Source: QS-5-54-17 sp964489295
GTDB taxonomy: Bacteria > Patescibacteriota > Saccharimonadia > QS-5-54-17
Assembly: GCA_964489295.1 (NCBI GenBank)
Contig: CAZAXT010000005.1
Location: forward strand, 1 to 38,950
DNA: 38,950 nt
Direction of reading: 5' to 3'
Below are positions 7,718-15,489 of this stretch, piece after piece. The position numbers and the translations under genes are program-made. Numbering within the stretch: the first letter of the stretch is position 1; each line of letters starts with the position of its first letter. The notes below the pieces were generated by a model that saw nothing but the letters and a program-made list of their open reading frames with translations, had not been told where the DNA came from and did no database searches.

Positions 7718-8350
7718 CTATTTCAGCACTGTCAGAACGGCTACCTGCACTTCTTCGCTGGTGTCGCGTGAGGTAACTTTCAGACTATCCCGGGCTTCGG
7801 TATTCGAAGCACCCATCTCTTGCAGGAATTCATCCACACCGGCCTGAGGCATCGGGTAGTCGGTCACCTCATCGTCATAATGCACCGGTACCACCGTATC
7901 CGGTGTGAACTGGCGCACCATGGACGCGGCACCGTCTTTGTCCAAGGTTAAACCGCGACCGCCGGCGGGCACGACCAGCACATCCACCCCATCCAGTTGT
8001 TCAATCTGATTTTCAGACAAGTCCGGATGGATGTTGCCCGCTACCAATACCCGGTAGCCGCCGGAATTGACGACATAGGAAATGCCTTCATATTTCGTCT
8101 CTTCTTCCTCGGTGTGCAGCCGCGCGGCTACTCCTTCAATACCGATATTCTTGATTTCGTACTCACCGGGTGTATCGATCGTAATGTCCGCGCTCGTCTG
8201 TGATTGCTGGGTCGGCTTCTGCGTATACAGGATGACGTCCGCTTTCGCTTTCGGGTTCGGTCCGTAATCACCCGTGGTCGGGTCGACCAGGATCTTCAAT
8301 TTTTTGGTAGCTACATGCAGACATCCACCACCGTAATAGGTTAATTCCAT
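7718..8350 (-). CDS. Metallo-beta-lactamase-fold protein with degenerate metal site
   Basis: 210 residues resembling the small MBL-fold UPF0173-like hydrolases: the opening MELTYYGGGCLHVATKKLKILVDP, the TIDTPGEYEI loop, and DTVVPVHYDD near the end. The usual HxHxDH ligand motif after the DVILYT strand is replaced by QKPTQQ, so hydrolase activity is doubtful even though the later His is kept. A clear AAAGGAG lies upstream of the ATG at 8350. It is 30 nt downstream of the regulator gene at 8381 and probably co-transcribed with it. Confidence 0.8.
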   Translation of the reverse strand: MELTYYGGGCLHVATKKLKILVDPTTGDYGPNPKAKADVILYTQKPTQQSQTSADITIDTPGEYEIKNIGIEGVAARLHTEEEETKYEGISYVVNSGGYRVLVAGNIHPDLSENQIEQLDGVDVLVVPAGGRGLTLDKDGAASMVRQFTPDTVVPVHYDDEVTDYPMPQAGVDEFLQEMGASNTEARDSLKVTSRDTSEEVQVAVLTVLK

Positions 8351-8380
8351 CGGTTTTATACTCCTTTTTTATTCATCTTA

Positions 8381-9097
8381 TCATGTCTCGTTGTCAGATG
8401 TATCACTCGTAGCGACTGTTTCCTTGGTCTGAGGCTTGCTACGTTTCTTTTTTGACCCCGAATCCGGCTTTGACTTCGAGCCCGACTGCTTTACGTAGTC
8501 AGCTTGATCAGTGGAAACTTTGACATTGATCCTATCAACGACCACTGTGTACTTGGAATCCATGACTGATGAGAGAAACCGGTCATTGAGGTCCCGGCGG
8601 TAGTCATATTGCTCCCGCGATAGCACCGTATAGCGCAATTCCTGCCCCTCTTCGGCTTCCAATTCCGCGATGAGGTTATCCAGCTTAGTCCGGTTGACGT
8701 TGCCCACGATCAGCAGGTCTACCGGCGCGGTCGCATCACGAGTAAAAACTCCACTCAATACCGCGTAGTCCACATTGCCGATGGCGGCGAACCGTGAAGC
8801 CGAATCGATCTCAGAACTAATGGTCGGCTCCTGATTCGTGTTAAGGTTGGTGAAAATGGTGTGCAGAGATTCATAAAATGGATGATCTTGATTGACCTCA
8901 TAATAGACTTTGTTGCCGCTGGTGTCCGAGCGTATCACGCCGATACTCAATAAGTTGGAAAGTTCACGTCGGACGGAGTTGATTTGTTCATCCACTTTCC
9001 GGGTAACTTCACGGACGTAAAAACTCCGGTTGGGATTGGTAAAAAACACGTGTAGCAGCTTGACCCGGGTTTTTGATCCAAATAAATGTTCGATCAC
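8381..9097 (-). CDS. Winged-helix regulator with nucleotidyltransferase-like domain
   Basis: 238 residues. The GTG start at 9097 is supported by GGGAG 8 nt upstream. The first 75 residues form a winged helix (FGSKTRVKLLHVFFTNPNRS, FYVREVTRKV, LSIGVIRSDTSGNKVYYEVN). The middle, about 100-190, looks like the nucleotidyltransferase-type sensor domain found fused to such helices (YAVLSGVFTRDATAPVDLLIVGN). Its catalytic GS and DxD residues are not intact. The C-terminus is a Lys/Ser-rich disordered tail. It is probably a DNA-binding regulator, possibly of itself and the MBL-fold gene downstream. Confidence 0.75.
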   Translation of the reverse strand: MIEHLFGSKTRVKLLHVFFTNPNRSFYVREVTRKVDEQINSVRRELSNLLSIGVIRSDTSGNKVYYEVNQDHPFYESLHTIFTNLNTNQEPTISSEIDSASRFAAIGNVDYAVLSGVFTRDATAPVDLLIVGNVNRTKLDNLIAELEAEEGQELRYTVLSREQYDYRRDLNDRFLSSVMDSKYTVVVDRINVKVSTDQADYVKQSGSKSKPDSGSKKKRSKPQTKETVATSDTSDNET

Positions 9098-9185
9098 GTG
9101 CTTGCTCCCATATATTAGTGTTCACTTCATTGTACCAGAGATGTTCACGGTTGCGTACACATGTGTGCAACACAGGATATGCACA

Positions 9186-9899
9186 TTACTGCCGTCGTGT
9201 CCGGGCTATGGCCCGCGCTTCTTCGGCCAGTGAATCGTCCAAATATTCGAGTGTGATGGTCTCGTCCCGGCGTTTGAGCGCCCGTGACAGCAATTCGTCG
9301 GCGAATACCGGATTTTTGGGCAATAACGGCCCGTGTAAGTACGTACCGAATACATTTTTATGAACCGCTCCCTCGAATCGGTCCTCACCGTTGTTGCCAT
9401 GCCCGTATTCGACCCGCCCCAACGCGCTCTGGCCGGTTGCCAAATAGGTTTTGCCCCCGTGATTTTCGAACCCGACCAGTTCTCCCCATTGGGTCTGGGT
9501 GGCGATATTGCCGGTTAACCGCCCTTCCGAGCCGACAGTTTCGGCGTCAAATACCCCCACACCTGATAATTCACTATCGGTCGCCGTGGTAAACGAATTG
9601 CCGAATAGCTGATACGTCCCGCATACGGTTAAGAACACGACGCCATCGTCGATAGCCCGGAATATATTCTCCCGCCGTGAAGCGAGGTCATCGGCCGCGG
9701 CGATCTGGCCTTTGTCCTGTCCGCCGCCGCCAAAGACGAGATCAGTTTGAGTAAAGTCATATTCATCGCCCACGCGCACCGCTTGATATTCCGTTTCGAA
9801 CCCGCGCCACTGGAGCCGCTTCCGCAAGGTGATGATATTCCCCCAGTCGCCATAGATATTCAGCTCTTCCGGATAAAGATGCGTAATTGTCAGCTTCAC
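9186..9899 (-). CDS. gatD: Lipid II isoglutaminyl synthase, glutaminase subunit GatD
   Basis: 237 residues from the GTG at 9899, which has GGGAGG 8 nt upstream. A longer frame to 10004 is only translated repeat DNA. It is a class I glutamine amidotransferase of the GatD type: the glycine-rich FGGGGQDKGQ at 56-65, the nucleophile Cys93 in LTVCGTYQLFG, and the His of GTYLHGPLLPKNP near residue 190. It releases ammonia from glutamine for MurT, which amidates the D-Glu of lipid II. A 247-bp repeat-filled gap separates it from murT, whereas the pair is usually tightly linked. Confidence 0.92.
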   Translation of the reverse strand: MKLTITHLYPEELNIYGDWGNIITLRKRLQWRGFETEYQAVRVGDEYDFTQTDLVFGGGGQDKGQIAAADDLASRRENIFRAIDDGVVFLTVCGTYQLFGNSFTTATDSELSGVGVFDAETVGSEGRLTGNIATQTQWGELVGFENHGGKTYLATGQSALGRVEYGHGNNGEDRFEGAVHKNVFGTYLHGPLLPKNPVFADELLSRALKRRDETITLEYLDDSLAEEARAIARTRRQ

Positions 9900-9913
9900 G
9901 ACTGAAGCCTCCC

Positions 9914-9938
9914 GAAGTATGGAGTATGGAGTATGGAG
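9914..9938. repeat. GGAGTAT tandem repeat word upstream of gatD
   Basis: Three copies of AGTATGG (AGTATGGAGTATGGAGTATGG) immediately 5' of the gatD ribosome-binding site, in the murT-gatD gap. Confidence 0.7.
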
Positions 9939-9941
9939 AAA

Positions 9942-10002
9942 GGACATTCGAAGCGCTTCAGTGAAATCCTGAATTCCAAGCACCAAACCCGAAACGAATT
10001 CC
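9942..10002 (-). repeat. 61-bp dispersed repeat, copy B (inverted)
   Basis: The reverse complement of copy A at 7601-7661, 59 of 61 identical. It lies in the murT-gatD gap. A 16-bp perfect palindrome, CGATATTCGAATATCG, lies about 70 bp further towards murT. Confidence 0.9.
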
Positions 10003-10146
10003 AATTTTTCAACTGAAATAATTCTGATCGTCTTGGATTTATGTCATCCGAATTTTGTAATCGTTTCGAGTTTCGATATTCGAATATCGGAGTTGCCGGT
10101 GTACGTACTACGTTATACATTACACGTTTCACACTTCTTGCTCCCG

Positions 10147-11418
10147 TCATTCTCTCGCCTCCGCTCGTTCCATGAGTAATTTCCGTATCTGATACATGGC
10201 CGTATAAGTGGGAACGATGTGTCCTTCGCCGCCTTCAGGTACACGCTCCAGTAACGCATCGATGGCCTCCTGAAAATCACGGTCGGTTTCAGCGGAAATA
10301 TCGGCATACTGCAGGCGCAGTGCCATATCGTACCCACGTATACCACCGGCGATAAATGGCCGCGTGCTACCACTCAACCGCTCGATGTCGACATCCCACA
10401 ACCACGACACATCCCGGCCATCAGCGTAATTATCGTTGATGGCGACCAAGGTCGGAGTTTCGGTGTTACCGGTAAGATGGGTGTTGATAATCTGATTAAA
10501 TCCGGCCGGGTTTTTGACCAAAAGCAGCACGACATCCTTACCCGCTATGGATATCCGCTCACCTCGCCCGAATGCCGGCGTGACACGGTTGAGCGCGTCC
10601 GTTACCGTTTCCTCGGCAATGCCCAGCATATAAGCTAGCGCCGTGGCCGCGGCCGCGTTGTAGGCGTTGAACACGCCGGGTACTTGTAAATCGGTTGTCC
10701 AGGTCGCCCCGCCGACGTCCATTGACACACGCTGAATCTCTTGGTCGGTCTCGGCAGAGACGACTGTTACTGTCCGATTGCGTTCCTCGCTTTGACTCTC
10801 CGTTGGCTGTTTCCGGTACAGCGCGTCATCATGGGGCACTTGTCGGCGGATATCTTCTTCGGCTCCGAAGAACACGGTTCGTCCTGCATACCCTTCCATG
10901 CCAGCCACGCGCGGGTCGTCGCCATTGAGAACCACCGTTTTGGTATGGGGCAAAGCGTCAGTGATCAGTTGGGTCGTCCGATCCAATTCGCCATACCGAT
11001 CCAACTGATCGCGTAGCAAATTCAATACCACAATGGATTCGGGTTCCAATACGTGAGCGGTCCGGCCGATGAACCCTTCATCGATTTCGAACAAACCGAT
11101 ATCCGCGTCCATATTCCCGTGCCAATCCATGTGTTCAAGGATGGCTGAGATGATACCCCGGGGCATATTGCTCCCGGCGGCGTTATTGACCACCGTTTTT
11201 CCTTCGGCCTCCAGAATGGCCCGGATCATTTTGGTCGTCGTGGTTTTACCGTTGGTACCCGCTATCAGAAGCGTCATGTCGAAGTTACCGGCGCACGATT
11301 GCAAGTAGTTCGGAGCGATCTTTTCCACGATCAAACCCGGCAAGGCCGATCCGCCGCCACGCAGCTTGGTCACGTACAGCGTGGCCTTGCCGATCCATGT
11401 TACAAGCATTCGATACAT
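10147..11418 (-). CDS. murT: Lipid II isoglutaminyl synthase, Mur-ligase subunit MurT
   Basis: 423 residues. The Mur-ligase ATP-binding loop GTNGKTTTT is at 54-62. LFEIDEGF is the Mg/substrate region, and LVKNPAGFNQII and DGRDVSWLWDVD are the C-terminal DUF1727-type motifs of MurT, the latter carrying the catalytic Asp. With GatD it converts D-isoglutamate to D-isoglutamine in the peptidoglycan stem. The CxxC pairs of the zinc ribbon found in Gram-positive MurT are absent: the region after the central domain (residues about 190-240) holds no Cys. At the ATG (11418), both GGAG and a TATACT 7 nt upstream are present. It ends in TGA. Confidence 0.92.
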   Translation of the reverse strand: MYRMLVTWIGKATLYVTKLRGGGSALPGLIVEKIAPNYLQSCAGNFDMTLLIAGTNGKTTTTKMIRAILEAEGKTVVNNAAGSNMPRGIISAILEHMDWHGNMDADIGLFEIDEGFIGRTAHVLEPESIVVLNLLRDQLDRYGELDRTTQLITDALPHTKTVVLNGDDPRVAGMEGYAGRTVFFGAEEDIRRQVPHDDALYRKQPTESQSEERNRTVTVVSAETDQEIQRVSMDVGGATWTTDLQVPGVFNAYNAAAATALAYMLGIAEETVTDALNRVTPAFGRGERISIAGKDVVLLLVKNPAGFNQIINTHLTGNTETPTLVAINDNYADGRDVSWLWDVDIERLSGSTRPFIAGGIRGYDMALRLQYADISAETDRDFQEAIDALLERVPEGGEGHIVPTYTAMYQIRKLLMERAEARE

Positions 11419-11471
11419 AATCTCCAGTATAAATTATCGGGCTTCTCATCACACCACCCCGCTATTATGTA

Positions 11472-11499
11472 TTGCAAACACACGTATGCGGCGTATGAT
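11472..11499 (+). promoter_or_regulatory. Promoter of the small gene at 11528
   Basis: TTGCAA (11472-11477), a 16-bp spacer, then TATGAT (11494-11499). The start codon follows 28 bp downstream with AAAGGAG in between. Confidence 0.6.
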
Positions 11500-11527
11500 A
11501 AAAGTATACATTGATCGAAAGGAGATG

Positions 11528-11770
11528 ATGGTGGAGCAAGCACGATTTGGAATTGACGACCACGAACTCGAACCCAAAACAGCGTACCAAACAACTAGCG
11601 ACGAAAATCAGGAAGGCGCCCACATATGCATCGAGGGCATTGATTGCCCCACTGATGAGAATGGGTACGTTTACATCGTGGCAGAAAACGGAGACTGGAT
11701 ACGACTGCACTGGACCAGCTATGCGCGAGAAGAGACCGGAAAAAGACTGACAAGATTGACGCTCGAATAA
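11528..11770 (+). CDS. Hypothetical acidic small protein, 80 residues
   Basis: No family is recognised. AAAGGAG is followed by ATGATGGTG. The ATG at 11528 is used here, though the GTG at 11531 has the better spacing. The sequence is acidic, with two Cys five residues apart (ICIEGIDC), then YVYIVAENGDWIRLHW, a beta-like stretch, and a basic C-terminus. It has its own promoter and lies between convergent miaA and divergent murT. No signal peptide or membrane helix is seen. Confidence 0.65.
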   Translation: MVEQARFGIDDHELEPKTAYQTTSDENQEGAHICIEGIDCPTDENGYVYIVAENGDWIRLHWTSYAREETGKRLTRLTLE

Positions 11771-11819
11771 TATATAGGGTAATTGCACCGTATAACAAGC
11801 GGTCCGATCTGCAGTAATG

Positions 11820-12731
11820 CTATGGGCCTTCCAAAAATTGACCAGCTGCGCGTACGGCTTCTTCCGGGGTTTCCACCCACCGGATATCGCGGTTGCGTTT
11901 GAACCAGGTGCGTTGTTTTTTGGCCAGTTCCAGCGTGTTTTTGGTGATTTTGCGTTTGGTTTCGGCCAGTGACTGCCGGCCTTCGAAATACGGTTTGAAC
12001 TCCCGGTAACCAATGCCTTTCATGGCTTCCACGTCCCAGCCGTACGTATCGGCCAATTCACGGACTTCATGTTTGAGGCCGGCACGGAACATGGTTTCGG
12101 TTCGTTTCTCTATGTTTTCCCGGAGTTTATTCCGGGAAATGGTAACGCCGAGCACCAGCGTGCCGGGGCGCAGTTCGGATCGTTCGGGTTTGGCGCCGCC
12201 GGTTTCGAGCAAGCGCATCAGCCGACGCTTGTTCCGGGTGTCAATACCGGTGCGGTCGATGCCACGTTGATCGATCAGCTCCAGCAATTCCGGAATGGTT
12301 TTTTGACGCAATGCTTCCCGTTGACCCTCATCACCCTGCGGCGCGAAGCTGTAGTCGAACAGTACACCGTCGATGTATAGCCCGGTTCCCCCTGTCATAA
12401 CCGGCAACTTACCTCTGCTGGTGATGTCATCTATGACTTCCAACGCCATCCGTTTGTAGACCGCCGCGGTAAATTCCTCATCCGACTCTACGATGTCGAT
12501 CAAATGGTGCGGGATTTCTTTTCTCTCTTTCTGTGACGGTTTGGCCGTACCGACATCCATTCCCGTATAAATCTGCCAGGAATCGGCGTTGATAACTTCG
12601 CCGTCGAATTGCCGAGCAATCTCCATGGCAATTCCGGACTTACCGCTGGCCGTCTCGCCGACGATGGTCACTAAAGGAGACAGCCGAGGAGTCTGTATTC
12701 TGAAGTCTGAAGTCTGGGTAGGATTACGCAT
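11820..12731 (-). CDS. miaA: tRNA dimethylallyltransferase
   Basis: 303 residues. P-loop GETASGKS at 25-32; DSWQIYTGMDVGTAKP is the DSxQ(V/I)Y(R/T) substrate loop; GGTGLYIDGVL, RNKRRLMRLLE and the C-terminal KKQRTWFKRN are MiaA signatures. It prenylates A37 of tRNAs that read UNN codons. The normal protein would begin near SPLVTIVGETASGKS. The extra N-terminal TQTSDFRIQTP is encoded by the AGTCTGTATTC repeat word (12688-12720). It starts 2 nt after the four-helix-bundle pseudogene and was probably co-transcribed with it. Confidence 0.95.
   Translation of the reverse strand: MRNPTQTSDFRIQTPRLSPLVTIVGETASGKSGIAMEIARQFDGEVINADSWQIYTGMDVGTAKPSQKERKEIPHHLIDIVESDEEFTAAVYKRMALEVIDDITSRGKLPVMTGGTGLYIDGVLFDYSFAPQGDEGQREALRQKTIPELLELIDQRGIDRTGIDTRNKRRLMRLLETGGAKPERSELRPGTLVLGVTISRNKLRENIEKRTETMFRAGLKHEVRELADTYGWDVEAMKGIGYREFKPYFEGRQSLAETKRKITKNTLELAKKQRTWFKRNRDIRWVETPEEAVRAAGQFLEGP
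12688..12720. repeat. AGTCTGTATTC/GAAGTCT repeat word within the miaA start
   Basis: GAGTCTGTATTCTGAAGTCT, then GAAGTCT again. In the minus-strand frame it encodes TSDFRIQT of MiaA. The same word lies in thrS (16915-16951), where it encodes DSRIQTTG, and in the intergenic DNA at 13091-13125. Confidence 0.75.
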
Positions 12732-12733
12732 AT

Positions 12734-13084
12734 CTATTTGCGGATACTTTTGATCATTCCAGTGATTAATTTTCGCACTGTCTCTGTTTTATCCGCTGCA
12801 GAATCGTGTTTATCATTTGAAAGATACCCTGAATCACGGGCTAGAAAAAGTTGGCTTTGCAGTTCGGATACCGATCCGAGCGCGATACTATAAAACTGTA
12901 TTTTTTCTTTTTTAGAGATGCGATTAAAACCTTCGGCAATATTCGAAGGTACTGAAACAGCGCATCGTTGCATTTGACTTGTTAAGCCAAAAGTCTCCTT
13001 TTTAGAGAAGTCTTTGGTGAAATTATATACGTTCAAAGCTAAGCCATGGCTTTCTTGTCACGCGTTCAAATCGGTAAATTTCAT
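12734..13084 (-). pseudogene. Four helix bundle protein gene with in-frame TGA at the conserved Trp
   Basis: From the ATG at 13084 the frame reads MKFTDLNA, then TGA (13060-13058), then QESHGLALNVYNFTKDF and the rest of the family, including FGLTSQMQRCAVSVPSNIAEGFNR and GSVSELQSQLFLARD. The family has Trp at the TGA position (compare LEAW in the gene at 283-675), so a TGG to TGA change explains it. A restart at a TTG (13036) could make a 100-residue form without helix 1. TGA is a real stop in this genome, so recoding is unlikely. It lies directly upstream of miaA. Confidence 0.8.
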
Positions 13085-13090
13085 TGTCAT

Positions 13091-13125
13091 ACCCTGACTC
13101 CAGTCTACTGTCTACAGAATACACC
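13091..13125. repeat. AGTCTACTGTCTACAGAATAC repeat word
   Basis: Intergenic copy of the word family that also lies inside miaA and thrS, upstream of the four-helix-bundle pseudogene. Confidence 0.5.
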
Positions 13126-13147
13126 ATTGAGCCGTTAAGCCCGAAGC

Positions 13148-13462
13148 TCAATTTGGCCGCCAGATCAAGCTTTCGATATCCACTCTATAATCTTCACTCA
13201 CCTCTATGCCTTCGGCTTCCAGGTGTTGTTTATGGCCTTCTTTGCCGCCCCAGGTATAACCGCGGGCGAGGCCACCCTGTTTATTGACGACTCTTTGCCA
13301 GGGAATATCTTCCGGGCCCCAATGCGCGATCTGCCCGACTTCCCACGCCGCGCCAGGTGCTCCGGCCGCCACCGCTACGTCACCATACGTCATCACCCGG
13401 CCTTCGGGAATTTGTTTCACCATATCATAAACGGCCTGTTTGAAATCATCGGTAAGTTTCAT
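13148..13462 (-). CDS. Alkyltransferase-like (ATL/MGMT-family) DNA-binding protein
   Basis: 104 residues from the ATG at 13462 (an in-frame GTG at 13477 is possible). It matches the DNA-binding domain of O6-alkylguanine transferases: IPEGRVMTYGDVAVAAG is the helix-turn-helix region, and the active-site loop reads PWQRVV (54-59). True transferases have PCHRV. Here Cys is replaced by Trp, as in ATL proteins, which bind alkylated bases and hand them to nucleotide excision repair without repairing them. The usual His is also changed, to Gln. It stands alone on the minus strand downstream of the ABC exporter genes. Confidence 0.88.
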   Translation of the reverse strand: MKLTDDFKQAVYDMVKQIPEGRVMTYGDVAVAAGAPGAAWEVGQIAHWGPEDIPWQRVVNKQGGLARGYTWGGKEGHKQHLEAEGIEVSEDYRVDIESLIWRPN

Positions 13463-13554
13463 CACTACATCCCCCACTCACCACCAGGTTGTTCGAGTAT
13501 CTCGAGGATGCGTTGTTCAAAAGTTGAAGTCATACATTTACATGTCTTTCATTG

Positions 13555-14658
13555 CTATTCCCACCTGAACACGAAGGATGCGATGGCAATCACGACGACC
13601 AGCCAACCCGATACCAATCCCACCTCGGTCGGGATGCTGAAGATCGTCTGCCCTTCGGCCATGATCAGCCGCATACCATCAACCACCGGGGTTAACGGGA
13701 TAAATCCCGAAACACTTTGCAGCCATTCGGGCATGATAAATCGCGGGAAGAATACACCGGAGAGAAAGAACATCGGCAAGGCAATGATGTTAGCCACGGG
13801 AGCAGCCTGATTTTCGTTTTTCGCCCACCCGCTTACCGCCAACCCGAGTCCGGACATCAGCAGCGTTGAGAGTATCGCGAACACCAGCAGGCTCGCATAA
13901 TCGCCACGCATATTGAAGTCGAACACGAGCACCCCGACTATAAACACGATGATCAGCGCCACGACCCCGCTTATCAAGTACTGCAACGAAGTCGCGAGCA
14001 GTAGCTGGGAAGCACGTAGCGGTGTCGCCTTCAGACGGCGAAGCGTACCGTTTTTCTTGAGCACCGGCAACGTGTTCGCGAGGCCGAAAATACCAAGCGA
14101 GAGAATCGTAAACCCGAGCAACCCGGGGAATAAGTAATCAAATCGGCTCAAGTCCGCCGTCTGGATCGCCTGATTCCGCAGAACTAACGGCGGGTCGGTT
14201 GTCACGAATCTACTATTGGTCTGATCCAGAATTGATTCCATGACACTGTTAAAGGTCTGGGCTGCTTGCTGATCGCCTTCATCATAGTAACTTTTAATCG
14301 TTCCGCTGGGGCGTCCTTGACCGTCCGGCTCGCCAAAGCCTTCCGGTAACTCAACGATGCCGGTTATTTCTCCACGCCCTAATTGCGTTTCCGCGGTTTG
14401 GAAGTCGACACTCTGTTTGATCTCGAATACATCGTTTTTCTCCAACTGGGTGACGAATTGTGAAGCGAATTCGGTTTCAGCCCGGTTGATCACCGCCACG
14501 TCGAATGTAACCTCTTCATCGCCGCCGAATATATTGCCGAACACCAGCAGAAATATCAGCGGGAAAACCAGTGTGAAAAACAAACCGATTTTGTCCCGGA
14601 AAAACCGTTTGGTCAAAAATTTCGCCAAGGTCAAAACGGTCGCCAGATAGGCTCTCAT
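13555..14658 (-). CDS. ABC-2 type exporter permease
   Basis: 367 residues. There is one N-terminal transmembrane helix (IGLFFTLVFPLIFLLVFGNIF), then a large extracytoplasmic domain (about 45-175). A block of five helices follows, containing LLGFTILSLGIFGLANTLPVLKKNGTLRRLKATPLR, the cytoplasmic coupling region of ABC-2 permeases. The start overlaps the ATPase stop by 4 nt (ATGA), so the two make one transporter. The family exports drugs, lipids or polysaccharides; the substrate here is unknown. Confidence 0.92.
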   Translation of the reverse strand: MRAYLATVLTLAKFLTKRFFRDKIGLFFTLVFPLIFLLVFGNIFGGDEEVTFDVAVINRAETEFASQFVTQLEKNDVFEIKQSVDFQTAETQLGRGEITGIVELPEGFGEPDGQGRPSGTIKSYYDEGDQQAAQTFNSVMESILDQTNSRFVTTDPPLVLRNQAIQTADLSRFDYLFPGLLGFTILSLGIFGLANTLPVLKKNGTLRRLKATPLRASQLLLATSLQYLISGVVALIIVFIVGVLVFDFNMRGDYASLLVFAILSTLLMSGLGLAVSGWAKNENQAAPVANIIALPMFFLSGVFFPRFIMPEWLQSVSGFIPLTPVVDGMRLIMAEGQTIFSIPTEVGLVSGWLVVVIAIASFVFRWE

Positions 14659-15413
14659 TCGCGCAGCTCCTTGCCGGTCAGATCAATGAAGACATCTTCC
14701 AAATCGGCCTGTTGAACCTCCACCGGTTTTTCGAACCCTCTATCCAGCAGCTGTTGGATCAAATTTTGTGGTTTGTCCAACGCGATGATCTTGCCTTCGT
14801 CCATAATGGCTACCCTGTCACATAAGGTTTCGGCTTCTTCCATATAGTGAGTGGTGATGACCACGGTGATGTTCTTGGCTTTGATGGATCGAACCAAATC
14901 CCACATGTGCCGCCGCGACTGCGGATCCAGCCCAGTAGTCGGCTCATCCAGGAATAACACGGTCGGCGTATTAACCAACGCCGTGGCGATACTGAACCGT
15001 TGCCGCTGCCCGCCGGAGAGATTTTCCGGATAACTGTCGGCTTTATCCTCCAGCTCTACCTCTCGCAACAATGCATGCGGATCTACTTTGGTACCGTAAA
15101 TGCTCCCGAACAAGCGAATCAGCTCGGTCAGTTTCATCTTGTCGTAAAAGGTGGAGGATTGGAGCTGGACGCCGATAATTTCCTGGACTTTTTGAGCATT
15201 TCCGGCAATGTCGATGCCGTTGAGGCTCGCGCGGCCCCAGCCGATCGGCCGCAACACTTCCAGCATCTCCAGCGTCGTGGTTTTACCGGCACCGTTCGGC
15301 CCTAGAATACCGAAGACTTCGCCCTGTTGTACTTCAAACGACACCCCGTCGACGGCGACATGGTCGCCATATTGCTTGCCCAGATTCTCCACGGTTATCA
15401 CGGACTGCGCCAT
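14655..15413 (-). CDS. ABC transporter ATP-binding protein (ABC-2 exporter)
   Basis: 252 residues with the complete ATPase set: Walker A GPNGAGKTT near 36-44, Q-loop VQLQSS, signature LSGGQRQR, Walker B VLFLDEPTTGLD, and the H-loop TTHYMEEAE. It resembles the DrrA/CcmA-type exporters. It is shorter than DrrA because the long C-terminal domain is missing. AAAGGAG lies about 15 nt upstream of the ATG, and TATTTA lies 6 nt upstream, so the start mode is unclear. It is the first gene of a two-gene operon with the permease. Confidence 0.93.
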   Translation of the reverse strand: MAQSVITVENLGKQYGDHVAVDGVSFEVQQGEVFGILGPNGAGKTTTLEMLEVLRPIGWGRASLNGIDIAGNAQKVQEIIGVQLQSSTFYDKMKLTELIRLFGSIYGTKVDPHALLREVELEDKADSYPENLSGGQRQRFSIATALVNTPTVLFLDEPTTGLDPQSRRHMWDLVRSIKAKNITVVITTHYMEEAETLCDRVAIMDEGKIIALDKPQNLIQQLLDRGFEKPVEVQQADLEDVFIDLTGKELRE

Positions 15414-15489
15414 AAACAGTAAATACGACTCCTTTCATATTAAGTTTAGTCCGCTCCGTGCAGCCGGTCAATGAACCTGGAGTATAGCT

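Noticed and set aside
9900..10004. Longer N-terminus for GatD
   Set aside because: It is the translated 61-bp repeat plus GGAGTAT words. The same peptide appears from repeat copy A, and the GTG at 9899 has GGGAGG at the right distance.
13058..13060. TGA read as Trp or Gly (recoded genome)
   Set aside because: murT, the ABC ATPase at 14655 and the four-helix-bundle gene at 283 all end at TGA in the right place, with ATGA overlaps.
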